The position numbers were made by a program, and so were the translations under genes. A DNA stretch of 64,000 nucleotides from Candidatus Omnitrophota bacterium (lineage in GTDB: Bacteria; Hinthialibacterota; Hinthialibacteria; Hinthialibacterales; Hinthialibacteraceae). Shown here piece by piece: positions 26,637 to 38,690 of the stretch; position 1 is the first letter of the stretch; each line of letters opens with the position of its first letter. The DNA is taken from positions 108,577-172,576 of the forward strand of contig QZKN01000180.1 of the NCBI GenBank assembly GCA_003598175.1, read 5' to 3'. The notes under the pieces were generated by a model. That model ran no database searches, had not been told where the DNA came from, and was given only the letters and a program-made list of their open reading frames with translations.

Positions 26637-27263
26637 CTACATTTCCGCGCGAGAAGAGAAGGCCAGAGCGAGAGTGACTTCGTCGGCGTATTCGAGGTCG
26701 CTGCCGGAGGGCAGACCGCGAGCGATGCGAGTGACTTTGATGTGGAGCGGTTTGATGACTTCCTGCAGGTACAGGGCGGTGGCGTCGCCTTCCATGGTGG
26801 GATTGGTGGCGAGAATCACTTCCTCGATGGGATCGTTGAGGCGTTGCAGGAGTTTGGTCACCCCGATTTCTTCCGGCCCGACGCCGTCAATGGGAGAAAG
26901 CGCCGCGCCGAGAATATGATAAAGGCCGTTGTAATGACCGGTGCGTTCGATGGCTTGCACGTCTTGCGGCTGTTCGACAACGCACAGAATCTTCGTATTG
27001 CGGCCTTCGCCTTTGCAGACAGGGCAGGGATCGGTTTGCGCGTAGTTGCCGCAGACGGCGCAACGGAGCACATCGTTCGCCAACGAATGCAACGCATGGA
27101 TCAGTTGTTCAATTTCCTTCTTTTCCCGTTTGAGCAAAGCGTAGGTCAACCGTTGCGCCATGCGCGGTCCGATGCCGGGAAGTTTGGCGAGTTGCCGGCT
27201 GACCGCTTCGACGGCGGGGATGGATAACGGACGAAAATCGCGTCCTGCCGGCTGTTGTTTCAT
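26637..27263 (-). CDS. recR: Recombination protein RecR
   Basis: The 208-aa protein has the RecR order: helix-hairpin-helix (AKLPGIGPRMAQRLTYALL), a C4 zinc finger (CAVCGNYAQTDPCPVC), a TOPRIM domain starting ILCVVEQPQDVQAIERTG, and a C-terminal Walker-B-like region (LPSGSDLEYADEVTLALAF). It acts with RecO and RecF to load RecA at gaps. It overlaps ybaB by 4 nt, the usual ybaB-recR pairing. dnaX, often upstream, is not present. Confidence 0.97.
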   Translation of the reverse strand: MKQQPAGRDFRPLSIPAVEAVSRQLAKLPGIGPRMAQRLTYALLKREKKEIEQLIHALHSLANDVLRCAVCGNYAQTDPCPVCKGEGRNTKILCVVEQPQDVQAIERTGHYNGLYHILGAALSPIDGVGPEEIGVTKLLQRLNDPIEEVILATNPTMEGDATALYLQEVIKPLHIKVTRIARGLPSGSDLEYADEVTLALAFSSRAEM

Positions 27264-27592
27264 GATGTGATGCCGGGAATGTTGATGCCGCCGGTCAGGG
27301 CAGTCATGCGTTCCTTGACCAGTTCCTGCACGCGATCCTGCGCTTCGTTGATGGCGATCAGCAGCAGATCTTCGAGCATTTGCACGTCGTCGGGATTGAC
27401 GACCTCCGGCTCGATTTTGATGGCGGTGACTTTCTGTTTTCCGTTCATCGTGATGTTAACCATACCCCCGCCGGACGAAGCGCTGATTTCCTCACGTTCC
27501 AGTTCTTCCTGCACTTCCGCCAGGCGTTGTTGCATTTGTTGCGCCTGCTTGAACATGGAAGCGAGATTGCCGAGATTTCCCAGACCTTTCAT
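27260..27592 (-). CDS. ybaB: YbaB/EbfC nucleoid-associated protein
   Basis: The 110-aa protein matches the YbaB/EbfC family: an N-terminal amphipathic helix (MFKQAQQMQQRLAEVQEELE), a central beta sheet (GMVNITMNGKQKVTAIKIEP) and a second helix (EDLLLIAINEAQDRVQELVK). Dimers bind DNA with low sequence specificity. It is the first gene of the ybaB-recR operon and its stop overlaps the recR start. Confidence 0.95.
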   Translation of the reverse strand: MKGLGNLGNLASMFKQAQQMQQRLAEVQEELEREEISASSGGGMVNITMNGKQKVTAIKIEPEVVNPDDVQMLEDLLLIAINEAQDRVQELVKERMTALTGGINIPGITS

Positions 27593-27764
27593 ATCGATCT
27601 CCTGAAATTATGGTCGAATTGACGAAATGATTGCTAGTATTGTAACGCAATGTTGTCGGTTTGCCACTGTTGAATGATAGATGCGAAAGTGGAATGTTCA
27701 CACGTGTATTCTCGTGATCGAATTCATTTCTGAAAATCAACATTTTGATTTCCCTCTCTCCCCT

Positions 27765-27816
27765 ATTCCATAACATTGGAATTGATATTCTAATACTGCT
27801 GATTTTTCGAATCAGC
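27765..27816 (+). promoter_or_regulatory. Two inverted repeats in the leader of the 131-aa gene
   Basis: ATTCCA-TAACAT-TGGAAT (27765-27782) and GCTGATT-TTTCG-AATCAGC (27798-27816) are perfect inverted repeats within about 50 nt, 80-130 nt before the ATG at 27898. They could be an operator and an mRNA hairpin. The rest of the 305-nt gap between ybaB and this gene holds nothing else I can identify. Confidence 0.4.
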
Positions 27817-27897
27817 AACATTCTTCCGGCTAATTCCAACATTCTTTTTTTCCGTCTGAAAAAGCCGATCAACTCCGCAAAAGAGGAGAACCAACAG

Positions 27898-28293
27898 ATG
27901 TCAACGAACAATGAATCCGAATCGGGCGCGAAAGTCGGGATTTATGTTCTCGGTCCGAAAGATCATGCCCTTCCGCGGGCGCTCAAGCGTAGCGGCTCCA
28001 CTTCCGTGACCGAATTCGGCGGCACGGCGCTTTGCGCTTCGATTGGCGTCGACTTTGCCAAAAGCGCCTGGCCGATCGTGGTAAAGGTCAAGGCAATTGT
28101 AAGTCGCAAAGAATTATCGCAATCCTTGCGAGATCTCGCGGACGCCGTCGATCGGGGCATGTTCATCCAACTCCAACCGGATTGCATTCCCAATCAACAA
28201 CCAATGGCTTCTGGAAAGCAAGGGAGCAATGTAGCTGCTCCATTTGATCCGACGTTGAACTTACAAGACGAAATCGATCCGAAAAATCATTGA
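27898..28293 (+). CDS. Small conserved-looking protein of unknown function, 131 aa
   Basis: I do not recognise the family. The start is the ATG with GAGGAG nine nt upstream; the longer track ORF is leader. Residues 14-90 form a likely compact alpha/beta domain (KVGIYVLGPKDHALPRALKR, GGTALCASIGVDFAK, WPIVVKVKAIVSRKELSQSL), with a probable disordered tail. The size and pattern are loosely like small nucleic-acid-binding domains, but no motif proves this. It is monocistronic with a structured leader. Confidence 0.65.
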   Translation: MSTNNESESGAKVGIYVLGPKDHALPRALKRSGSTSVTEFGGTALCASIGVDFAKSAWPIVVKVKAIVSRKELSQSLRDLADAVDRGMFIQLQPDCIPNQQPMASGKQGSNVAAPFDPTLNLQDEIDPKNH

Positions 28294-28410
28294 CTTCATG
28301 CCGGCGCTGTTGAAAGGTGGTTTCTAAATGGAGAAATTGGAGAACGATACACGGACGGTGTAAGGTGGTGCAAGTTTTTTTGATCCGTTATTTCTTCTAT
28401 TCCATTTTAA

Positions 28411-28929
28411 TCAAACCAATCCGCCAAAGAGGAAGAACGCATAAAAACCGAACGCGATGGGAACACCGTACGGCAGCAGAATTTTTTCGGGCGTATCGTC
28501 CGGATTTCCCATTTCCAGGTTGTTGCCGGTCACGAGATTGACGCCGGCGCGCCCGACGGTCCGCAATCGCTTGCTCGCTTGGCCGCTGCGAATAATGAGT
28601 AGGATACCCATCAATCCGCCGATCAAGGCAATCCAAAGAAAAGCATGAAGCGTCGCGGCGGCGCCAACCCACGCGCCGACCGATGCCATCAATTTCACGT
28701 CGCCCGCCCCCATTCCATTCAGCGCGTACGGGATGATCAACGTGGCCAGGCCCACCACGGTTCCGATCAAACTCATGGTTAAGCCGTCAAATCCACCGAC
28801 GATGGTGTGATAGACCATTCCACCAATCCATGCGGCGAATGTAAGCCAGTTCGGCACGCGGTGCTCTTTCCAGTCGATATAAGCGGCAATCGTAAGAATA
28901 ATGGTGGCGCTGATGATCTCAATTTTCAT
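28411..28929 (-). CDS. Type IV prepilin peptidase, TadV/CpaA-type (A24 family)
   Basis: The 172-aa protein has about five membrane helices and the two catalytic aspartates of A24 prepilin peptidases: AAYIDWKEHRVPNWLT (first Asp) and NGMGAGDVKLMASVG (GxGD). It lacks the N-terminal methylase domain of PilD, as expected for TadV/CpaA enzymes that process Flp pilins. The ATG is at 28929 with AAGGA 6 nt upstream; the track start is about 37 residues too early. The Flp pilin it would process lies just upstream on the same strand. Confidence 0.9.
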   Translation of the reverse strand: MKIEIISATIILTIAAYIDWKEHRVPNWLTFAAWIGGMVYHTIVGGFDGLTMSLIGTVVGLATLIIPYALNGMGAGDVKLMASVGAWVGAAATLHAFLWIALIGGLMGILLIIRSGQASKRLRTVGRAGVNLVTGNNLEMGNPDDTPEKILLPYGVPIAFGFYAFFLFGGLV

Positions 28930-29112
28930 GATTTTCCTTGACTCCTCCGTTATCGTATTAAATGGTAGGAATGAGAGGAGGGAGAGTTTCTGCGGATGGT
29001 TTCCACTTTCCATTTCCTCTTTGGCAGAGAAGGTATTCATCCACCGTAGAAACTCCCCCTCGATTGTTTATCCCTTGCTGCGGTTGAATCTTTTCATTTC
29101 GCGCGCTTGCGC

Positions 29113-29307
29113 TTAATTGCCGTCGGTTGTCAATCCACTGACGGTGGCTGACGTGTTGGTGAACCAGGCGCCCAGCTGATCGCCGAATTCGGTGATCATG
29201 AGGATGCAGGACACGATGATCAATGCGACCACCACAGCGTATTCGACTGCCGTCGGACCGTCTTCACTCTGGAAAAACCTTTTCACTGCGTTGAACGTTG
29301 TTTTCAT
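29113..29307 (-). CDS. flp: Flp/Fap-type pilin
   Basis: The 64-aa protein is a Flp pilin: a short basic leader, the cleavage-site region EDGPTAVEYAVVVALI with the conserved Glu and Tyr, a single hydrophobic helix, and a short polar tail. AAAGGAG is 8 nt before the ATG. With the TadV-type peptidase downstream it would build a Flp (Tad) pilus for adhesion. The remaining tad genes (tadA, rcpA, tadBC) are not in the window. Confidence 0.93.
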   Translation of the reverse strand: MKTTFNAVKRFFQSEDGPTAVEYAVVVALIIVSCILMITEFGDQLGAWFTNTSATVSGLTTDGN

Positions 29308-29754
29308 GATACTTCTCCTTTTTTTAATGTGATTTATAATTCCTTACTTTCGTAAGTTAATCATCGTTTCTGAAAGACATTCCCCACAAATGAATCCATA
29401 ACTCCTTCTTATTACTGCCTTTAGATTTTATATTCCGAATGGTGGATGTCGCTGGTTTTCGTACTGCCTGCCGCTGTTTCTTCCCAATCTGCGATCTTAA
29501 TTTCATTCAACCTTACTAACATGAGTATAACTCCGGATCAAAACAAATCCAAAAAAAATCTATACAATTTTCCAGGTTTATTTACAGAATGATCCGTTTT
29601 TCTCGCTTGTTCCGTTCAATACAAACCAATCATCAATAATTAAATCAACATGACGATCTCAACTTGCGTACGCCTCTATGATTTCCAATCAACGAGGTGA
29701 TCAATTCTCCTGCCCCGTCGACGGAGAGGGGTGGGGTGGGGGAATTCCAGCGGG
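29308..29754. other. Intergenic region between Flp pilin and OppD-type ATPase
   Basis: 447 nt without a gene. It is A/T-rich on the pilin side, consistent with the pilin promoter, and has a GC-rich patch near 29710-29740 containing the 10-nt palindrome CCGTCGACGG next to a G-rich run (GGAGAGGGGTGGGGTGGGGG), resembling repetitive palindromic elements found in other genomes. Confidence 0.4.
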
Positions 29755-30750
29755 TTATGAATCGGTTGTGGAAGTTGAGTTATGATAAAGAAAACAACGG
29801 ACGCTGTGAGCGTCGCCGCAGGTAACGATATCGCATGGCTGTTGTTCGCAAAGCGGTTTTCGTTGCTCACATCGTGGGTGAAATCGGCACCCGCCGGGGA
29901 AACGGGTCGGAGTGGGGACTGCGCCGTGGATGACATGTAATTTTTGCCTGTCGGCGGCATTCCATTGGGGTATGGATCGCAGAAGCCCCTGCGTGTACGG
30001 GTGCAAGGGATTGGAAAAGAGTTGATCGACCGGCGCCTCTTCCACAATTTGGCCGGCATACATGACGGCAACGTGATCGGCCGTTTCGGCGATTACGCCC
30101 AGATCGTGCGTGATTAGAATGACGGCGGCGTTTGTCCGCTGTTTTAAATTGTCCAACAAGGCCAGAATTTGCGCTTGAATGGTTACGTCCAGCGCGGTCG
30201 TGGGTTCATCTGCAATCAATAAATCCGGATCGCAGGCGAGGGCCATGGCGATCATGATCCGTTGCCTCATGCCGCCGGATAATTGATGGGGATATTCGCG
30301 CGCGCGCTTGCGAGCGGCCGGGATTTTTACTTTTTCCATCATATCCACGGCTGCCTCGAAGGATTCCCGGCGATTCATCCCGCGATGGATGCGATACATC
30401 TCGGCGATCTGTTCACCCACGGTAAACACCGGATTCAGAGCGGTCATGGGTTCCTGAAAAATAAGAGAAATTTGATTGCCGCGAATTTGCCGCATCTTCT
30501 TTTCGGAGAATGGCAGCAAGTCGTTTCCTTTGAACCGGATCTGCCCGGACACAATGCGGCCGGGCGGCGATGGAACCAATTTGAGAATGGAAAGCGAAGT
30601 CATGCTTTTGCCGCATCCGGATTCTCCCACCAAACCAAAGGTCTCCCCGCGACGAACTTCGAAATCAACGCCGTCGACCGCGCGTCCCACGCCTTCCGTC
30701 GTGAAAAACCAGGTATGGAGATCCTCGATCTTTAGCAACGGTTCGATCAT
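29755..30750 (-). CDS. Oligopeptide/dipeptide ABC transporter ATP-binding protein (OppD/DppD-type)
   Basis: The 331-aa protein has Walker A ([15 protein letters not shown]), the ABC signature ([15 protein letters not shown]), Walker B ([12 protein letters not shown]), the switch His (LITHDLG) and the C-terminal oligopeptide-type extension with cysteines ([16 protein letters not shown]) that can carry an FeS cluster in relatives. It would power uptake of peptides or other solutes. Permease, binding-protein and OppF genes are not nearby; it sits 31 nt after dxr, so it is either an orphan subunit or the remnant of a larger operon. Confidence 0.92.
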   Translation of the reverse strand: MIEPLLKIEDLHTWFFTTEGVGRAVDGVDFEVRRGETFGLVGESGCGKSMTSLSILKLVPSPPGRIVSGQIRFKGNDLLPFSEKKMRQIRGNQISLIFQEPMTALNPVFTVGEQIAEMYRIHRGMNRRESFEAAVDMMEKVKIPAARKRAREYPHQLSGGMRQRIMIAMALACDPDLLIADEPTTALDVTIQAQILALLDNLKQRTNAAVILITHDLGVIAETADHVAVMYAGQIVEEAPVDQLFSNPLHPYTQGLLRSIPQWNAADRQKLHVIHGAVPTPTRFPGGCRFHPRCEQRKPLCEQQPCDIVTCGDAHSVRCFLYHNSTSTTDS

Positions 30751-30781
30751 GAATGTCTCCCTGGTTTGCGCCGGCGCGATT

Positions 30782-31924
30782 TCAACCGGATTGAATGATT
30801 TCGTGAGTGATTCTGCGCGACTCCGTTGTCACATGCGAGATATCGTCCAATGAATAGTTCACGTTGGATTGGTGGCGATTCATGCTTTTTTCCAAATACC
30901 GAGGAATGGAACCGAAAGAAATACGTTCGTGGAGAAAGGCGTCGACGATGATTTCATTGGCCACCGAGATGTAGGCGGGCATGGTGCCTCCCATGCGCGC
31001 GGCTTCATACGCCAGCGCCAGGCAGCGAAAACTCTGCAAATCCGGCGAAAAAAACGTCAGTTTGCCGATTTCCAGCAGGTCGAGTTTTCGTCCGGAGCGG
31101 CCGATGCGTTCAGGATAGGACAGCGCGTATTGAATGGGAGTACGCATATCCGCATCGCCCAACTGCGCCATGATGGAACCGTCGATGAATTCAACCATGG
31201 AATGAATGATCGACTGCGGATGAATAATCACGTCGATTTGATCCAACTCCACCGCGAAAAGATGGCGCGCCTCGATGACCTCGAGACCTTTATTAAATAA
31301 TGTGGCGGAATCGATGGTGATTTTCGCGCCCATGTTCCAGGTCGGGTGGTTCAGCGCCTGCTTGACGGATACATTTTCAAATTCGTCCGGTTTGAGTTCA
31401 CGAAAAGGTCCGCCGGAGGCGGTGAGGATGATTTTCGATACTTCGTTCGGTTTGCCGGCCTGCAGGCATTGCAGAATGGCGCTGTGTTCACTATCGATGG
31501 GAACGACGGACACGCCGTACGCCTTTGCTTCCTGCATCAACCGATCGCCCGCCATGGCCAGGACTTCTTTATTTGCCAATGCGATGTTTTTTCCGGAACG
31601 GATCGCCGCAAAAGTGGGGTGAAAACCGGCCGCCCCGACCGTGGCGATGACGGCGACGTCGGCTTCACATTCCCGCGCGATGTCGATCATGCAATCCGGA
31701 CCGGTGAAAAGCCGCGTGGCAGAATTCGTAAAATTATCGGAGAAGTGATTTTCAACGATGCCTGCAAATTGAGGACGAAACTCACCAATTTGTTCTTTCA
31801 GCAGAGCAATATTATTCCGTGTGGCCAAAGCGACCACTTCGAATTGATTCGAATGGCGGCGAACGACGTCGAGGCATTGGCGGCCGATCGAACCGGTGGA
31901 ACCGAGCAGGAGCAATTTTTTCAT
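30782..31924 (-). CDS. dxr: 1-deoxy-D-xylulose 5-phosphate reductoisomerase
   Basis: The 380-aa enzyme has the NADPH site LLGSTGSIGRQCLDVVR, the metal and substrate residues in PIDSEHSAILQCL, LTASGGPFRE and NHPTWNMGAKITIDSATL, all as in Dxr/IspC. It makes 2-C-methyl-D-erythritol 4-phosphate, the first committed step of the MEP isoprenoid pathway. It is divergent from gyrB. In many bacteria it is followed by rseP or the uppS-cdsA block; here an OppD-type gene follows instead. Confidence 0.97.
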   Translation of the reverse strand: MKKLLLLGSTGSIGRQCLDVVRRHSNQFEVVALATRNNIALLKEQIGEFRPQFAGIVENHFSDNFTNSATRLFTGPDCMIDIARECEADVAVIATVGAAGFHPTFAAIRSGKNIALANKEVLAMAGDRLMQEAKAYGVSVVPIDSEHSAILQCLQAGKPNEVSKIILTASGGPFRELKPDEFENVSVKQALNHPTWNMGAKITIDSATLFNKGLEVIEARHLFAVELDQIDVIIHPQSIIHSMVEFIDGSIMAQLGDADMRTPIQYALSYPERIGRSGRKLDLLEIGKLTFFSPDLQSFRCLALAYEAARMGGTMPAYISVANEIIVDAFLHERISFGSIPRYLEKSMNRHQSNVNYSLDDISHVTTESRRITHEIIQSG

Positions 31925-32095
31925 GGTAATTAGGCGCCTATGGGCATACTCAATTCGTTATCAGGGAAGTTATCCTTTCCCACCGATTTGAACAAGGGAT
32001 CGCCGGGTTCATTTATTTACTCTATCCACTACAACATATTGTGGAGAAAACAATTTGAACCTACAATACTTGGAGGTATCTATCCTACTGAAATC

Positions 32096-32123
32096 TTGAC
32101 ATTTATGAATCATCCACTATAAT
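32096..32123 (+). promoter_or_regulatory. Sigma-70-type promoter of gyrB
   Basis: TTGACA (32096-32101) and TATAAT (32118-32123) are both perfect consensus hexamers, 16 nt apart, about 125 nt before the gyrB start. The rest of the 326-nt dxr-gyrB gap is A/T-rich and shows no gene. The long leader could hold further control. Confidence 0.85.
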
Positions 32124-32238
32124 GTATTCTTGTTTTGATGCAAATGTACCGTACCACTGATCAAGTATCACCATCGTATCACAAATGAATCCAATCAAAT
32201 AGAGTCTGTCTGTATCTGTGATGCGCCGTTGTGGTTAG

Positions 32239-34782
<2,544 letters not shown>

Positions 34783-34864
34783 ATTCGTGTGTTCCTTCCC
34801 GTCGCCCATCCGGCAAAGTGAACGTTCCATCAGGAAAATAAAGGGGTGAATTCATTTCAGCGCC

Positions 34865-36754
34865 ATGAAACTTCAAGAGAGAAAACGGTGGGAAACGAAT
34901 GGTTTTCCGTGGTGGTTCGCGGCGCTGATTGGAAGTATTATTCTATCCCCCATGCACGTCATCCCTGCCGCAACGGGGAATCAGAACGTTCTTTCCCTTA
35001 TCGAAAAACTGCCGCAACGGCAGCAGCAATGCCTTCGAGAAGTGGCGGAACATGTCATGGCGTCCACGATCGAGCGGGGAACGGCGTTGTTGTTTCTCAA
35101 TGAGCGACTGCTTGAAGCGAATCGATTGCTGTTGGATTTTGAAAATCAGAATTCCGATATTTTAGAGTGCTCCGTTCTCATTCGTCTCTTGCTTTCCTAT
35201 TCCGCAACCCCCACCCTCCTTTTTCCGGAAACACGGAATCATTTGGAGAAGGAACTGGCGGAGTTTATTGCCGGGCAATGGGATGCCGCGCTGAATCCGC
35301 CGACAAATCCGCAGCCTCTGGCGGATCAGATCGTGTTACGCGATTCCTTTTTATTCCTTTGGTCCCGACAGGTACAAGATTCCACGAAAGCGTATGTGTG
35401 GCCGGATAAACGCCCCAATTCGGAGCACCGGAAGAATTATCGCGCGAATATCGATGATGCCCTGAATCTGTGGGGACGTTATGGCTTGGGAGAGCGTGGA
35501 TCGCCTTATTATACGCATATTCTTTCGGCGCTTTTCAATTTGCGCGATTGTTCCGGCGACGAACTGATGCGTAAAAAAGTCGACGCCGTGTCCGATTTGT
35601 TGGTGGCGGATATCGCGCAGGAAACTCTGGGCGGTTTGTGGGGAGGAGTCCGGCGCCGTTCATTCGACGCCATCACCCCCTTGCCGGGAAATCGGTTGTT
35701 GTTTTTCCTTTTCGGGCACGATCGCGATTTTGATCCCGATGAATCGATCGATCCTCTCACCTTGATTTGGAGCCATACCGGCTATCGGCCTCCGCCGGTC
35801 CTGGTTCGGATTGGCCATGAGTATGAAAAACGGGGATCGTACGAAATTAAAACCCAATTTTATCTGGATCGCAACCAACCCGAGAAAACCGGAACCGGTC
35901 GAAAATATTCGTACGTGACTCCGCAGTACATCTTAAGTTCATTTTACTTGCGAGACGACCATGTCCCCAATCAGACTCGTCCGTGGGACCTATTGGTTCG
36001 AAACAATGAAAATGAGGGGCATCACTTCTTTTCGTTTTGCGGGAATCAATTGTTCAGCGGAGGATATCCACCGTACACGGACGCGCATTATTTATGGAAC
36101 GCCACCTGTTTACAATACAAAAACGTGCTTTTTTGCCGATTTCATCGCAGCGACAAAAAGCACGCCGGTTCCAAAGGATTAAACGAACCGGTCAGCCGTC
36201 GGTTCGAGCAATTGCCCACGCGCGTCTGGATTCCGAACGAGTTTATTCCCATTGCGCAGGAAGGCGACTGGTGTTTTGCGCAAACGGAAGGGCTTTATAT
36301 TGCATTTCGGCCGTTGCGCGGCCGTTATTATTGGTGGCGAACCGCCGTTCTGGAAAAACGAATCGACGCCGCAGCGGCGATCCTGGGGCTGCAGGATTTG
36401 GATGCGGCGTTTCTTTTGGAATTGAACGAGGCGAGTCGGTTTTCATCTTATGAAAAATTTAAAGAAGAGATGCTGACCGCTCCTCTGACCGTCGATAAAC
36501 AATCCGTCACGTTCGTTTCCCGCTCCGGCGACGTATTGTTGTTTCCTCTCGACGATGGGGAATTTTTAGTCAATGGACATGCGTTGAATCCGTTGACGGA
36601 TTCTACCTTCGATCTGTATTCCAGTCCGTTTACACAATCGCAATACGGAAGTGGAATATTCAAGGCGAATTGGCTTCCCTTTTCGCATTTGGTGGATTTG
36701 CGTGATTCGAAAAATCCCTTACGAATCGAAACGAACGGAGTGGATACCCAATAA
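34865..36754 (+). CDS. Exported protein of unknown function, 629 aa
   Basis: I do not recognise the family with confidence. A probable N-terminal signal/anchor (WWFAALIGSIILSPMHVIPA) is followed by a helical first half (ALNLWGRYGLGERGSPYYTH, LGGLWGGVRRRSFDAITPLP) and a beta-rich second half (YLWNATCLQYKNVLFCRF, LLFPLDDGEFLVNGHALNPL). An alpha/alpha toroid followed by a beta-sandwich is the plan of several heparinase- and alginate-lyase-like enzymes, so a polysaccharide-active periplasmic protein is possible, but this is inference. It lies 82 nt after gyrB and 25 nt before nadE, so transcription may be shared. Confidence 0.6.
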   Translation: MKLQERKRWETNGFPWWFAALIGSIILSPMHVIPAATGNQNVLSLIEKLPQRQQQCLREVAEHVMASTIERGTALLFLNERLLEANRLLLDFENQNSDILECSVLIRLLLSYSATPTLLFPETRNHLEKELAEFIAGQWDAALNPPTNPQPLADQIVLRDSFLFLWSRQVQDSTKAYVWPDKRPNSEHRKNYRANIDDALNLWGRYGLGERGSPYYTHILSALFNLRDCSGDELMRKKVDAVSDLLVADIAQETLGGLWGGVRRRSFDAITPLPGNRLLFFLFGHDRDFDPDESIDPLTLIWSHTGYRPPPVLVRIGHEYEKRGSYEIKTQFYLDRNQPEKTGTGRKYSYVTPQYILSSFYLRDDHVPNQTRPWDLLVRNNENEGHHFFSFCGNQLFSGGYPPYTDAHYLWNATCLQYKNVLFCRFHRSDKKHAGSKGLNEPVSRRFEQLPTRVWIPNEFIPIAQEGDWCFAQTEGLYIAFRPLRGRYYWWRTAVLEKRIDAAAAILGLQDLDAAFLLELNEASRFSSYEKFKEEMLTAPLTVDKQSVTFVSRSGDVLLFPLDDGEFLVNGHALNPLTDSTFDLYSSPFTQSQYGSGIFKANWLPFSHLVDLRDSKNPLRIETNGVDTQ

Positions 36755-36779
36755 GCGACGATCGGTTTGAACAACCGAC

Positions 36780-38579
36780 ATGAATCGAGTAACCATGATG
36801 ACATCGAATAACAAATCCTCTTCTTTTGTGCGGATTGCCGCCGCACAGATCAATACGACGGTGGGCGATCTGGCCGGAAATACTCGCAAAATCATTGATC
36901 ACATCCAACGCGCCAAAGCGGAGCACGTCCAAATTCTCACATTTCCCGAACTAGCGATTTGCGGGTACCCGCCGAAAGATCTGTTGCTGAAAACCAGGTT
37001 CATTTCCGACCAGATGGAGCGCCTTGACGAGATCATTCCCCTGACCAATGGACTGTTGGTTGTGGTGGGATTGGCGATTCGCGAAGGCGACAGTTACAAC
37101 GCGGCGGCAGTGATTCATGACGGAAGCCTGATCGGCGTTGCCCGCAAGGTGGGGCTTCCCAATTATCACGTATTCGACGAAAAACGATATTTTGCGCGAG
37201 GTGAATTTCTTTCCGTCTTTCATCTGGACGTCGCCAACGTCGGCGTTTTGATCTGCGAGGACCTTTGGCATCCTGAAACCGTTGCCAATATGGCATCGAC
37301 CGGCGTGGATTTGATCGTGGGGATTTCCGCCTCCCCGTTCAGCGTGGAACGATGCATCGAGCGGGAAATCCTGATTCGTTCGCGATGCCAGGATCACACC
37401 GTCGGCATGGTGTTTTGCAATCAAATCGGCAGTCAGGACGAGTTGATTTTCGACGGGCGCAGTATGGTGGTTACGCCCCACGGACGGATTGTGGCGCAAG
37501 GAAAAGCGTTTTGCGAAGATTTGGTCATCGGGGATATTCGCTTCGAAGAGATTCATCGAGGCCGTTTGGCTGTTCCCATCCAGCGCGATACGGTCCCAAC
37601 GGAAACACCCGGACGGGAAGCGGTGCGCATCATCCACTCGGATGGAATGACGGACCCGCCACATCGTTCCGATTTTTCGTTGGATATCAGTCGCAATCCG
37701 TTCCTGCCCAAATCGATAGAGATGAAATACGATCCGGTTGAGGATGCCTATAACGCGCTGGTATTGGGTGTTCGAGATTACGTGCGCAAAAATGGATTCG
37801 AGAATGCCGTGATCGGATTAAGCGGAGGGATCGATTCGGCGCTAACCGCAACCATTGCGGTGGATGCGCTTGGCTCCGATCACGTGTTCGGCGTCTCCAT
37901 GCCCAGTCGTTTTTCTTCCGAACACAGCAAGGACGACGCCGCGCAATTGGCCGCCAACCTCGGCATCGGCTACAAACAGTTCCCCATCGAAACCGTCTTC
38001 GCGACGTATCTGCGTCTGTTCGAGGCGGAATTTTCCGAACGGGACGCGGACATCACCGAGGAAAATCTCCAGGCGCGCATCCGTGGGAATATTTTAATGG
38101 CCCTGTCCAATAAATTCGGCTATCTCGTGCTGGCGACCGGCAACAAATCGGAACTGGCCGTCGGCTATTCGACGCTTTACGGAGACATGTGCGGCGGCCT
38201 GGCGGTGATCGGCGACGTTCCGAAAACCTGGGTATACGAAATGGCCCGTTTTCGCAACCGGCTGGCGGGAACCGCCTTGATTCCGGAAAACACGATCCGC
38301 AAACCTCCGTCGGCGGAACTGCGGGAAAATCAGTTGGACGCGGACAGTTTGCCCGCGTATGACGTGTTGGACGGAATTCTGCATGCGTATATCGATCAGG
38401 ATTGCAGCGTTGATGAAATCGTCGAGTTGGGATACGATGGGATGTTGACGCGACAGATCGTCAATCTGGTGGATCGCGCCGAATACAAACGCCGTCAGGC
38501 CGCCATCGTGTTGCGGGTGACTTCCAAGGCGTTTGGCAGCGACCGCAGGCTGCCCGTCACGAATAAATATCATGCGTGA
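36780..38579 (+). CDS. nadE: Glutamine-dependent NAD+ synthetase
   Basis: The 599-aa protein joins an N-terminal nitrilase-type glutaminase domain, with its catalytic triad in FPELAICGYPP (Glu), GVARKVGLPNY (Lys) and GVLICEDLWHP (Cys), to a C-terminal synthetase with the P-loop GLSGGIDSALTATIA and LATGNKSELAVGYSTLYGD. It converts nicotinic acid adenine dinucleotide to NAD with glutamine-derived ammonia. ATG 36780 is the first start; the downstream ATGs (36795, 36798) are also possible and none has a strong ribosome site. Confidence 0.96.
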   Translation: MNRVTMMTSNNKSSSFVRIAAAQINTTVGDLAGNTRKIIDHIQRAKAEHVQILTFPELAICGYPPKDLLLKTRFISDQMERLDEIIPLTNGLLVVVGLAIREGDSYNAAAVIHDGSLIGVARKVGLPNYHVFDEKRYFARGEFLSVFHLDVANVGVLICEDLWHPETVANMASTGVDLIVGISASPFSVERCIEREILIRSRCQDHTVGMVFCNQIGSQDELIFDGRSMVVTPHGRIVAQGKAFCEDLVIGDIRFEEIHRGRLAVPIQRDTVPTETPGREAVRIIHSDGMTDPPHRSDFSLDISRNPFLPKSIEMKYDPVEDAYNALVLGVRDYVRKNGFENAVIGLSGGIDSALTATIAVDALGSDHVFGVSMPSRFSSEHSKDDAAQLAANLGIGYKQFPIETVFATYLRLFEAEFSERDADITEENLQARIRGNILMALSNKFGYLVLATGNKSELAVGYSTLYGDMCGGLAVIGDVPKTWVYEMARFRNRLAGTALIPENTIRKPPSAELRENQLDADSLPAYDVLDGILHAYIDQDCSVDEIVELGYDGMLTRQIVNLVDRAEYKRRQAAIVLRVTSKAFGSDRRLPVTNKYHA

Positions 38580-38690
38580 GCATTCCCCCACGCTTGTTTT
38601 GAATCATAGGGGCTGATGGAAAAACACGCTTCGAAAGGATAAATCATCCATACGCGGGTACAACGGTGGATTGGTGAAGGTTGAAAACGT

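Noticed and set aside
29676-30071. 131-aa minus-strand ORF overlapping oppD
   Set aside because: Out of frame shadow of the ATPase gene.
38574-38600. Intrinsic terminator after nadE
   Set aside because: Only a 5-bp GCGTG/CACGC stem with a weak T run; too weak to call.
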